Source: Candidatus Pseudomonas phytovorans
Lineage (GTDB): Bacteria; Pseudomonadota; Gammaproteobacteria; Pseudomonadales; Pseudomonadaceae
DNA: 64,000 nt
Assembly (NCBI GenBank): GCA_029202525.1
Contig: CP119325.1
Coordinates: forward strand, 2,888,001 to 2,952,000
Direction: 5' to 3'
A program made the translations under genes and the position numbers. Of the stretch, positions 1 to 7,614 are shown in pieces (position 1 is the stretch's first letter; the number at the start of each line of letters is the position of its first letter). The notes below the pieces were generated by a model, which was not told the origin of the DNA, did not search any database, and saw nothing but the letters and a program-made list of their open reading frames with translations.

Positions 1-1
1 C

Positions 2-94
2 GAAACTGCCTACCGGCAAAAAAGCGATGATGTTCGTAAAAGAGCCCGGCAGGATATGAGTGTCCATGTCATGGGGCAGCTCAAGGCCTGGATG
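2..94 (+). pseudogene. IS66-family transposase (TnpC) C-terminal fragment
   Basis: The frame entering at base 2 encodes a basic stretch containing VRKRARQ and LKAWM, which resembles the part of IS66-family TnpC transposases just upstream of the C-terminal domain. Resemblance stops near base 95, although the frame stays open to a stop at 179-181. It meets a TnpB fragment on the opposite strand there, so it is a truncated remnant. The 5' part lies outside the window. The family call is by eye from about 30 residues. Confidence 0.45.
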
Positions 95-295
95 GAGACA
101 GAAGCCGTTACGCTCCCAATAGAGGATCTTCACGCGGTTGCGTGGCTTGTTGAGGAACACGAAAAGCACCGGATCGAATAAGGCCACCTTGATATCGAGT
201 TCCACCAAAGCGGCCAGTCCATCGATGGATTTTCGGAAGTCGGCAGGCTTGGGATAGAGGTAAACCTTTTCGACTTTGGCGTCGGGTCGCATCAT
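95..295 (-). pseudogene. IS66-family accessory protein TnpB, truncated
   Basis: Starting from ATG at 295 the minus strand encodes 67 residues with the hallmark IS66 TnpB sequence: KVYLYPKPADFRKSIDGLAAL, then DIKVALFDPVLFVFLN and VKILYWERNGFCL. Family members continue with a WLKRLE-type helix and reach about 110 residues. Here the homology ends exactly at FCL, and the frame runs on into unrelated sequence shared with the antisense TnpC fragment. TnpB and TnpC normally lie on the same strand, so the opposite orientation shows that a rearrangement joined two broken pieces. No tnpA is visible upstream. Confidence 0.8.
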
Positions 296-1077
296 GGTGA
301 ACGGGCTCCTGAAAAATCGGAGCACAGCATCGGCCATCAACAAGCCGCTTTGAATGTTGGGTTCATGGCGCGCTTAGGGAAGACAGCGTCTTGTTCCCCG
401 TTAGAGATTTGTGTCACCTGAACATCTCAAAGCAGGTGACGCAACGTGACACCCACCCCAGGCACTTCACGGTGACAGGTCTTCAGTATCTCGGGCTCTG
501 GGCGCCTGGCCAGTCTTTATGGCTGTCCCTTGGGTCGTAACTGCGCCAGTTCGGCGGGCTGGGGACGACCGCGGGCGAAAATCTTTTCCTTTACCTGCAG
601 CAGCGTACGGTGCAGCTGACCATCGCTTCGGACTCCGGCCCTTTCGGTGTGGTTCTGCAGTTTCGATCCAGCATCAGCGGCTTGATTCTCGGGGATTGCG
701 GCAACAGCATCAGCGGTTCACCCGACAGTGCATTTTCGCAGATTGCTCGCCCCGGGACCTTTTCCGTCGGTGGCACTTTTTTATTTCCGTTGAGGCTACC
801 TGTTGACCGTGGTGCCGAGCACCTTGACCAACTTTTTGTTGGGCGCCATGGACGCGCGAGCGTCCGGGCACCTGGCGCTATGGCTACAACATTGGCGGCG
901 CGTCCATGTGGTCCGCTCCCGGGGGCACCGTGGCCAGCGCGGTTCCGGAGGGTGATGTGCTAGCGGGGGAATGGTCACTGGTCAAATCGCGATCCAAGCG
1001 GAGCTCTTGCGTTGCGAGTGACAAGCAGAACGGCTGCTTGGACTTTTAGGATCGCGATGTAGCTTGATCTCCTGTAG
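296..1077. other. Region with no confident gene; possible decayed coding pieces
   Basis: About 780 bases lie between the IS66 remnant and the helicase remnant. Two stretches have protein-like composition but no usable start. The minus frame ending at a stop at 517-519 encodes a tail containing VKEKIFARGRPQPAELAQL, and can be followed back to about 716. The plus frame from 828 to the stop at 1047-1049 contains WRYGYNIGGASMW and ends SSCVASDKQNGCLDF. I do not recognise either. They could be remnants of genes lost during the rearrangement. No hairpin terminator or RNA gene is evident. Confidence 0.3.
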
Positions 1078-1317
1078 GAAAACGCTGAAAGTTGTTGCGG
1101 AATTTCCCGCAAGGACGCGCAGCCAGTGCCTCCTTGGTCAAGAAAAAAGGATGTGTACGTGTATTACCCGACTTTACCTGATCAAAGCATGCAGACCTTC
1201 GAAGCTACGCAGGATCAGTTGTTGGAAAAGCGCCGTCCGTTGATCCAGGGCATATTGCACGGCGCCTCTGAGGTTCAAGTGGCGGAGTTTGGCCGGCTGC
1301 TGAGGACTCATGCATGA
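1078..1317 (+). pseudogene. Probable SNF2-type helicase, C-terminal remnant
   Basis: The open frame begins just after a stop at 1075-1077, and the recognisable part runs from about 1147 to TGA at 1315-1317. It encodes KKDVYVYYPTLPD, then TFEATQDQLLEKRRPL, resembling the segment after the last helicase motif of SNF2-like helicases (a DV.VY.P strand and a TFD..LD.LL..KR helix). Only about 60 residues remain and all ATPase motifs are missing. Its stop overlaps the start of the McrB gene in an ATGA arrangement, so the intact helicase was probably the first gene of a helicase-McrB-McrC operon. GTG at 1126 could start a 63-residue peptide, but that is unlikely to be functional. Family call moderate to low. 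Confidence 0.4.
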
Positions 1318-4166
1318 ATGAGCCCATCGAAGAGCGTCAGGCACTCTGGGAAAGCTTTTTACATCGCTGGCCGCTGGAAGCGCTGGAGAATATGAGGCTG
1401 GTGCAATACAGCCATTCGGGTGATCAGGACTGCTTCGTTTACTGGGTCGAAATATTGACTGAGTCGCTGGGTTCGATATGGGGCGGTTCTGCGTTTAAGT
1501 TCGGTGTCTACTCGCGACGTGACGAAACCGAAAAGGTCAGTGATAGCGAGCGATCCTATTCGACTAATTACGCGTGGTACAGCCAGTACGGGGCTACGGC
1601 CGACGAGGCTTTTGCTCAGGTACTTGGCCAGATCATGCTTATCGCCAACGCGGCTCGAGCCGGTGATCTGGACGCGGTGGAGCAGGCTCGATTGGGGCCA
1701 GCACTAAAATGGAAATTGGCTTTTTTGTACCAGCGCCCCGAGCAGCCATGCGTGCTGCCCATTTATGGTTTGCGGGTTCTGCGTGCTGCCACAAACCAGC
1801 CTAGTGCACTTTCTGCACCAGCATTACAGCGACAGCTGCTCGATGGGCGTGGCGATCAAAACATGTTTGCTTATGCCGACACCTGCTGGGCTACCGCTAA
1901 GTCTTGGCTGCAGCAGCAGGCAGTGGGCGAGCAGGCGCTGGCCTATTTCAACGAACAGCCTGAGCGTTTTGTTCCCATTAATACGACGCAGAAGGTCGCG
2001 GGTTATCGGCTGATCAATGGGCGGCAATTGGCGCTGATCCGAGAAGGAAAGAAGCTGACCCTGTTTGTGGCTCCAGGCGCTTGGCTGAACACAATGGTCG
2101 AGCCGCCGTTAAGTCGTGATGACTACCTCCCTGATCGGAGCCGCAATAGTAACTTGCGCTCATGTGCTCCTGAACTGGCCAATGGTCGTGAGGCTGTGTG
2201 CATCACCTTAAGTGGAGTCGAGGCCCTGGAAGCGCTGTGCAGCGCCTATGAGGGGACGGAGCTCGATGATGACGTCCATCCTGTGACCTTTAAAGGACCT
2301 GCTGTTATGCCCAGTGTGCCACTCAATCAGATCCTGTTTGGGCCTCCGGGTACCGGTAAAACTTACGCCACTATCGAGGCTGCGCTAGAGGTATTGGACG
2401 CCGCATTTCTGCAGTCTTGGAAAGCTGATCGTGCTTCGCTAAAGGCTCGCTTCGATGAGTTAGTAAAAGATGGGCGAATCCGTTTCGTAACATTCCACCA
2501 GAGCTTTAGCTATGAGGATTTCGTAGAGGGATTGCGTGCCGAGAGCGACGAGTCCAGTGGACAGCTCCGCTATGAAGTCGTGGATGGTGTTTTCAAAAGC
2601 TTGTGCGAAGTGGCGGCTGTCAAAGTCCTCCAACAAACTGAGGCACCGCTAGAGCTGGGCAGCCGTCGGATCTGGAAGATGTCATTGGGCAATACGCTTG
2701 GCAGAGATGCCAGCATCTATGAAGAATGCTTGCGGGGGGGCTATGTCCTGCTGGGATACGGTGGGGCAATCAACTTCGGCGGTTGTAAGAGCCGTAGCGA
2801 TGTGCAGCAGCGCTTTGCTGATGAAGGTGTTCCGCTGGACGGGGCTATGGATTACAGCCTGACCAGTGTTACTGCCTTCGTGACCAAGATGAAGCCGGGT
2901 GACTTGTTGGTGGTCAGCGATGGGAATTTCAAGTTCCGGGCCATTGGTGAAATCACGGGTGACTACAGCTTCAAGGCTCACCCTGAGTATGAGGCAGACT
3001 ACTCGCAAATGCGGCCAGTGAAGTGGTTGCGTCAGTACAGGCCATCACTACCACATATCGAACTGCTCAATAATCAGTTCACTCAGACGACGCTATATGA
3101 ATTATGTAGCCCGACGCTGAGTCAGGAAAAATTGCAGGCGCTGTTGGGAGCTCAAAGCGTAGCGGGCGTAGGGACTGCTGCGGGCTTCAGCACGGGGCAG
3201 GTTTTTAGCCGGGGCTACCAAGTTATTTACGCCAGTGCTGATTTGCTGGAGCTCCAGAAGCCCAATGGCAATTTTTTGGGCTTGTCAATCCGTCTGTTGA
3301 ATACATTGGCCGACGCTGTACGGTCTGGTCAGATTACCCTGCAAGACATTCGTGACAAAGAGGCGATTAAGAAGCTTCCGGGATTGAGTCTCGAGCCCAT
3401 CATGGTCAACGGCTACAACAACATATTGGCGCCGCTGATAGAGCATATGCTAAGCCAGGCGGTGCCGGCGGCGGATAGTGGGCCTGGCAGTGATGCTCGC
3501 GTTCTGATCATCGACGAGATCAATCGGGGCAACGTCTCGCGTATCTTCGGCGAGCTGATCACTCTAATCGAGCCATCCAAGCGGGCGGGCGCCGATGAAG
3601 CGTTGTCAGCGGTGCTGCCGTATTCCAAGCAGCGGTTCAGCGTTCCAAAAAATGTTTACTTGATCGGCACCATGAACACTGCTGACCGCTCGTTGGCGGG
3701 TGTTGATATCGCTTTGCGCAGGCGCTTTACCTTCCGAGAGATGCCGCCTCGGCCAGATCTCCTGGATAAAGTTGAAGTGGAAGGCGTGCCGATCGGCGAA
3801 CTGCTGCGTGTGATGAACCAGCGCATCGAGGTGCTGCTTGATCGCGATCACTGTCTTGGGCATGCCTACTTTATGCCGCTGCAGGCCGAGCCAAGTCTCG
3901 ATCGATTGAAGTTGATATTCCGCAATCAGATACTGCCGTTGTTGCAGGAGTACTTCTTCGAAGATTGGGAACGTATCGGCTGGGTGTTGAATGATCACCA
4001 TGCTAAGGCCAATGGCACTGATCCCTTCATACAGCGACCGCTTACCGAGCAGGGGCTTTTGACCCTATTTGGTAGTGAGGTAGCTGGCAAGCTAAACGAT
4101 CAACGCTGGGAGCTAAATAACGATGCATTTGGCTCGCTTTCCAGCTACCGCAACATCTTGGGCTAA
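1314..4166 (+). CDS. McrB-like AAA+ NTPase with EVE-like insertion
   Basis: This 950-residue protein is the motor subunit of a McrBC-type (type IV) restriction system, which translocates DNA and activates the McrC nuclease. Residues 1-330 form an N-terminal target-recognition region I cannot assign. Walker A is GPPGTGKT at 343-350, followed by the family motif FVTFHQSFSYEDFVEG at about 391-406. Residues 450-600 are an insertion with WKMSLG, GYVLLGYG, MKPGDLLVV and IGEITGDY, resembling EVE/PUA-like domains that bind modified bases. Walker B is LIIDE at 731-735 with the McrB signature NRGNVSRIFGELITLIE, and MNTADRS at 787-793 is the sensor segment. Its ATG overlaps the stop of the truncated helicase, and mcrC begins 5 bp downstream. 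All NTPase motifs are present, so it may be active. Confidence 0.9.
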   Translation: MNEPIEERQALWESFLHRWPLEALENMRLVQYSHSGDQDCFVYWVEILTESLGSIWGGSAFKFGVYSRRDETEKVSDSERSYSTNYAWYSQYGATADEAFAQVLGQIMLIANAARAGDLDAVEQARLGPALKWKLAFLYQRPEQPCVLPIYGLRVLRAATNQPSALSAPALQRQLLDGRGDQNMFAYADTCWATAKSWLQQQAVGEQALAYFNEQPERFVPINTTQKVAGYRLINGRQLALIREGKKLTLFVAPGAWLNTMVEPPLSRDDYLPDRSRNSNLRSCAPELANGREAVCITLSGVEALEALCSAYEGTELDDDVHPVTFKGPAVMPSVPLNQILFGPPGTGKTYATIEAALEVLDAAFLQSWKADRASLKARFDELVKDGRIRFVTFHQSFSYEDFVEGLRAESDESSGQLRYEVVDGVFKSLCEVAAVKVLQQTEAPLELGSRRIWKMSLGNTLGRDASIYEECLRGGYVLLGYGGAINFGGCKSRSDVQQRFADEGVPLDGAMDYSLTSVTAFVTKMKPGDLLVVSDGNFKFRAIGEITGDYSFKAHPEYEADYSQMRPVKWLRQYRPSLPHIELLNNQFTQTTLYELCSPTLSQEKLQALLGAQSVAGVGTAAGFSTGQVFSRGYQVIYASADLLELQKPNGNFLGLSIRLLNTLADAVRSGQITLQDIRDKEAIKKLPGLSLEPIMVNGYNNILAPLIEHMLSQAVPAADSGPGSDARVLIIDEINRGNVSRIFGELITLIEPSKRAGADEALSAVLPYSKQRFSVPKNVYLIGTMNTADRSLAGVDIALRRRFTFREMPPRPDLLDKVEVEGVPIGELLRVMNQRIEVLLDRDHCLGHAYFMPLQAEPSLDRLKLIFRNQILPLLQEYFFEDWERIGWVLNDHHAKANGTDPFIQRPLTEQGLLTLFGSEVAGKLNDQRWELNNDAFGSLSSYRNILG

Positions 4167-4171
4167 CCAAC

Positions 4172-5509
4172 GTGAACCGCGCGCTGATTACCGTTCGTGA
4201 ATATGCACGTCTGACCACTGAGGCAGTGACGCCTTCATTGGATTTGGCTCAAGTGTCCTCTAGCGCCTTTGATTGGTTGTGTGAGCTCAGTGCCAGTTTC
4301 AGTCGCAACGGTGCGACCCTGCTACAGGTGGAGGGGCGCCGCTCGCTCAAGTGGGACAGCTATGTAGGGGTGTTGGAAGCACCCTGCGGCACTCGGCTGG
4401 AAATTTTGCCCAAGCACTTCGAGCGCGGCGATTGTGTGCTTCAAAGCCGTCAGTTGCTGCGCAAGCTGATTCAAAGCGCTTTATCACTCAAACCCCGCGA
4501 AGCCTCTGTGACCAGTTTGGAGTTATTCGATGCTCCCCTGAGCGAGTGGGTGATGGGTGAGTTTCTCCGAGAACTAGATCTGTTGGTCAAACGCGGCGTG
4601 CGTTTCGACTATCAACGCATCGAAGAGGAACAGCGTTTTCTGCGGGGGCAGATGAATGTAGTGGCACAGATGCGCCAGCCCTTGGGGCGACAACATCATT
4701 TTCAGATTCGTCACGATCTGTTCCTACCAGATCGCGCTGAAAATCGACTGCTCAAAATGGCGTTGGAGCAGGTGGCCAAGACCACACAGGATGCGAGCAA
4801 ATGGCGCCTAGCCAACGAGCTGCGTTCCATGCTTGTTGAGATACCCAGCAGTAAGCAGGTCCAAGCAGATTTTCGTGCCTGGAGTCGAGACCGCGTTTTG
4901 GCGCATTACCAGCCGATCAAACTCTGGTGCGAGCTGATCCTTAACCAGCAGATGCCAATCGCCGTGAGCGGCGAATGGCAAGGTATGAGTCTGCTATTTC
5001 CAATGGAAAAGCTATTTGAGCGATATGTGGCAGGGTGGCTGCAACGGAATATGCTGACTGGCGCCAAGGTGATCCCACAAGCCTCAAGGCATTCTCTTTG
5101 CGTACACGAAGGGAAACCTATCTTCCGCTTAGAGCCGGACCTGTTGGTGCGGCACGGCGGTGAGGAATGGGTAGTGGATACCAAATGGAAGCGCCTGAAT
5201 GGGGCAGATCGCGCAAACAAATATGGATTGAGCCAAAGCGATTTCTATCAGCTGTATGCCTATGGGCAGAAGTACCTGAGAGGGCAGGGGGAGATGGTGC
5301 TGATTTACCCGTCTTGGGCCGACTTCAAGCAGCCGTTGGCACCGTTTGACTTCGGTGAATTAAGACTGCATGCGCTTCCATTCGATTTGGATGAGGAACG
5401 ATTGATCGGGGCTGAGTTCACCAGCTTGCCTTTGCTACCTGCTACAGAAATCACCAAGAGTATTCGCCAAGTGAGACAAAGCTTGGCCATGGCTGAGGAC
5501 GTTCAATGA
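4172..5509 (+). CDS. mcrC: McrC-type restriction nuclease subunit
   Basis: This 445-residue protein is the McrC partner of the upstream NTPase. Family members join the McrB ring and cut DNA through a PD-(D/E)xK nuclease domain. The N-terminal part (about 1-160) has the McrC signature with LEILPKHF and RFLRGQMN. The nuclease core is at 319-342: RLEPDLLV gives the first acidic residue (D323) and WVVDTKWK gives D336 and K338. GTG at 4172 is the start, 5 bp after mcrB. The gene is full length with intact catalytic residues. The next recognisable element downstream is a GC-rich hairpin, so it is the last gene of the operon. Confidence 0.9.
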   Translation: MNRALITVREYARLTTEAVTPSLDLAQVSSSAFDWLCELSASFSRNGATLLQVEGRRSLKWDSYVGVLEAPCGTRLEILPKHFERGDCVLQSRQLLRKLIQSALSLKPREASVTSLELFDAPLSEWVMGEFLRELDLLVKRGVRFDYQRIEEEQRFLRGQMNVVAQMRQPLGRQHHFQIRHDLFLPDRAENRLLKMALEQVAKTTQDASKWRLANELRSMLVEIPSSKQVQADFRAWSRDRVLAHYQPIKLWCELILNQQMPIAVSGEWQGMSLLFPMEKLFERYVAGWLQRNMLTGAKVIPQASRHSLCVHEGKPIFRLEPDLLVRHGGEEWVVDTKWKRLNGADRANKYGLSQSDFYQLYAYGQKYLRGQGEMVLIYPSWADFKQPLAPFDFGELRLHALPFDLDEERLIGAEFTSLPLLPATEITKSIRQVRQSLAMAEDVQ

Positions 5510-5583
5510 TCGCAGGTCAACTTGAACTGGCGTCCCAGGCTGGCTCAGAGAGGCTTGCCAACTTCCTGATGCTTGGACTGGTC

Positions 5584-5600
5584 GGGCCGCTATGCGGCCC
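5584..5600. terminator. GC hairpin after mcrC
   Basis: GGGCCGC, a TAT loop and GCGGCCC form a perfect 7-bp stem in the spacer between mcrC (+) and the convergent DUF3077 gene (-). There is no strong T-tract, so it could be a terminator or a REP-derived palindrome; Pseudomonas genomes often carry this kind of element between convergent genes. Confidence 0.4.
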
Positions 5601-5654
5601 ATCGCGGATGAATCCGCTCCAGGGTGGGACGTTGGGCCGGGAGGATGAGAGTAG

Positions 5655-5924
5655 TCAAGGACCTTTTATCATGCCCAGTTCGGCATCGTCGAGCAGGGCC
5701 TTGGCCAAAGCGCAGATGTAGTGCGAGGCCCAGATCAGCTGCGGCTTGTCTTCCATCAAACCGTCCAAGGTCATATCCCGCGCGTAACCCATCAGCTCCG
5801 AGGCTTGCTCACGGGCGCTCTGGCAAGGGATGCCGGGTTCGATTCGGAACAGCGGATGGGTCTGGTTTTCACCTTGGTAGAAGGTGGTTTTGCCGACGGT
5901 GAATTTGGTTTCTTCTGTAGACAT
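5655..5924 (-). CDS. DUF3077 family protein
   Basis: This 89-residue soluble protein begins MSTEETKFTVGKTTF and contains LFRIEPGIPCQSAREQASELMGY, the pattern of the Pseudomonas DUF3077 family. It is probably a helical cytoplasmic protein; no function is established. It has no signal peptide or membrane segment. The DUF6124 gene lies 161 bp upstream on the same strand, a pairing I recall as common in P. putida relatives and which may form a small operon. The family call is by recognised sequence pattern. Confidence 0.75.
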   Translation of the reverse strand: MSTEETKFTVGKTTFYQGENQTHPLFRIEPGIPCQSAREQASELMGYARDMTLDGLMEDKPQLIWASHYICALAKALLDDAELGMIKGP

Positions 5925-6085
5925 TGTTCAATCTCCCCGAAATCTCGAGAACCTGGGTCAACGCCATCGCCAGCAATCCCCCACAGTGGCTCACAAGCGC
6001 TGAGGCCTGTGATGTAGGTCAGTTCACTGTCGGGGCCTGGCTTGCCGGTTATGGGCCGTGCCCAGGCCACGCAACCAGTTAAGCG

Positions 6086-6328
6086 TCAGTGCGAAGTCGC
6101 GGCTTCAGTGGGTGTCTGTAGCTGAACCAGCGCGGACTCAAGCAATGCTCGCAGCGTCTCCAGTTCGTGCATCGAGGTCATCATCAGAATCGACGCTGGT
6201 GACTTGGGCTGCAGCAGCATTGCCTGATGCACGACGGTCGCTGCGCACAGCGCGTAATCCGTGGCTTCGATCAGCGTGTCTTCAAGGCAGAGAGATTTGT
6301 GAGGTGGATCTGGAACGATCTTTAGCAT
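6086..6328 (-). CDS. DUF6124 family protein
   Basis: This 80-residue protein begins MLKIVPDPPHKSLCLEDTLIEATDYALCAA, the characteristic opening of the Pseudomonas DUF6124 family, followed by a helical C-terminal half. No function is known. It is the likely first gene of a two-gene set with the DUF3077 gene downstream. The sequence upstream of its start (6329-6530) is rich in inverted repeats, which may bear on its regulation. Confidence 0.7.
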   Translation of the reverse strand: MLKIVPDPPHKSLCLEDTLIEATDYALCAATVVHQAMLLQPKSPASILMMTSMHELETLRALLESALVQLQTPTEAATSH

Positions 6329-6595
6329 GCTGTAACTCCAACGTCGAAAAGTGGAGCTACCTCAACCTTGCTGTCAAACAAGAGGGTGGCAGCTGTACGC
6401 GGGTTGACAGACCGAGACGTTGGCACTCGGCGCACCAGAGGGTGCCCGCACGTACAGCCACCATAAAAGTGTGCACATGAGGACAACGTCAGCGGTCTGT
6501 CAAAACCGGTCGCTGAATTGGCAGCGACCAGCCGAGACTAGAACCCACGTTGACCATGTGCAACGGAAATCAGGTGCAGGGAGTATCTTTGGGAA
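6329..6595. repeat. Inverted-repeat-rich intergenic segment
   Basis: No gene is supported here. Two nested palindromic elements are visible. The sequence GTGGCAGCTGTACGCGGG near 6386-6403 is matched in inverse by CCCGCACGTACAGCCAC near 6445-6461. A perfect hairpin with arms GGTCGCTG and CAGCGACC spans 6508-6529. The inverted pair TTGACAGACCG (about 6404) and CGGTCTGTCAA (about 6493) brackets these. Together they could fold into one large cruciform or structured RNA upstream of the DUF6124 gene. Confidence 0.5.
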
Positions 6596-7525
6596 ATGCC
6601 CTACAAGGAAGTTCTTTTTTCTGATTCTTCCCCCGCGTTTGCCGTCGAATTCTGCATCGTTCGCCGCTCGGCCAATCCTTCAAACCTCTCAAAAAGCGAA
6701 CCACCCACCCATCCCTGTATCCAGCCATGTCCCGATGATGTCAAACGGTCACCATGGACTTCCGCCCCCCAGCTCCCGAAACTCCCCCAATCGCATCCAG
6801 ACCAAGGCAGGTTCAACCTCAAGCGCGCCATCTCTCTCCTGCTGTTGCTGGCCACAGCCTCACTAACCGCCTGTATCCCCTGGAAACGCGAACGCGCCGC
6901 CTACGCGGACCTCTGCGAATCCGAGTTCCAGTTCAATGTGCCAGGCCCGCAGGGCGAAACCACCCTCTACCTGGAAACCTACCTCTACGACCACGCGGCT
7001 CAATGGGGTGAAAAGCGCTACGAGCAAGGCCTGCACGTGCAGTACCCGGGCGAGCAGTACCCGCGACCGGAATTCTTCGTGCAGTTGATCGCCTACAACA
7101 AGGACCGCCAGCGCCCATCGACGGCCTCCAAACGTGGCGAGCCGCCGATCCCGGTGCTGTACGACAGCCACCAGGCCTACATCACCTTCGAAGACGGCTC
7201 GCGCCGGAATGCGCGGCCTGAGGTGTATGTGGGCCTCAACGACATCTACGACTATCCGTCTGTGACTGAGCGGGCTGCCAGGCCATCGCCGTACGACATC
7301 AACAGCGACGAAGTGCACCGGATGATTCCCAAGCTCACCAACAACAAGCGCTATGGCTCGGCGTATGTGATCTTCCAGACGGACAAGCTGAATGCCGATT
7401 CCAAATGGGCGATCAACCTGGGTAGCCTGCAGGTTCAGGGGCGAAAGGTGGAAATTCCGCCCCTGCAGCTGTGTTATCACCCGGTGAAGAAATGGATTGG
7501 CATCGAGCCGCTGATGAAGCCCTGA
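6596..7525 (+). CDS. Hypothetical lipoprotein, start uncertain
   Basis: The C-terminal 230 residues look like a real exported lipoprotein. A hydrophobic run ISLLLLLATASLTAC ends in a lipobox cysteine near base 6870, followed by a soluble domain with repeated Tyr-rich motifs (GETTLYLETYLYDHAAQWG, EQYPRPEFFVQL) and the ending YHPVKKWIGIEPLMK. I do not recognise the family. The odd part is the start. No ATG, GTG or TTG lies in frame just upstream of the signal peptide; the only ATG is at 6596, adding about 75 unlikely residues. An ATG at 6754 lies in another frame, so either a frameshift between 6754 and 6820 or a non-standard start is possible. The TonB receptor gene downstream is convergent. 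Confidence 0.6.
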   Translation: MPYKEVLFSDSSPAFAVEFCIVRRSANPSNLSKSEPPTHPCIQPCPDDVKRSPWTSAPQLPKLPQSHPDQGRFNLKRAISLLLLLATASLTACIPWKRERAAYADLCESEFQFNVPGPQGETTLYLETYLYDHAAQWGEKRYEQGLHVQYPGEQYPRPEFFVQLIAYNKDRQRPSTASKRGEPPIPVLYDSHQAYITFEDGSRRNARPEVYVGLNDIYDYPSVTERAARPSPYDINSDEVHRMIPKLTNNKRYGSAYVIFQTDKLNADSKWAINLGSLQVQGRKVEIPPLQLCYHPVKKWIGIEPLMKP

Positions 7526-7614
7526 TAACAGCGGTTGAAGGCGGCCCGAGCTTTCTTCATGAGCATGCGCGCTCAACTGTACATTCAGGTGAGCGCAGTT
7601 GCGGTTCGCTCAAC

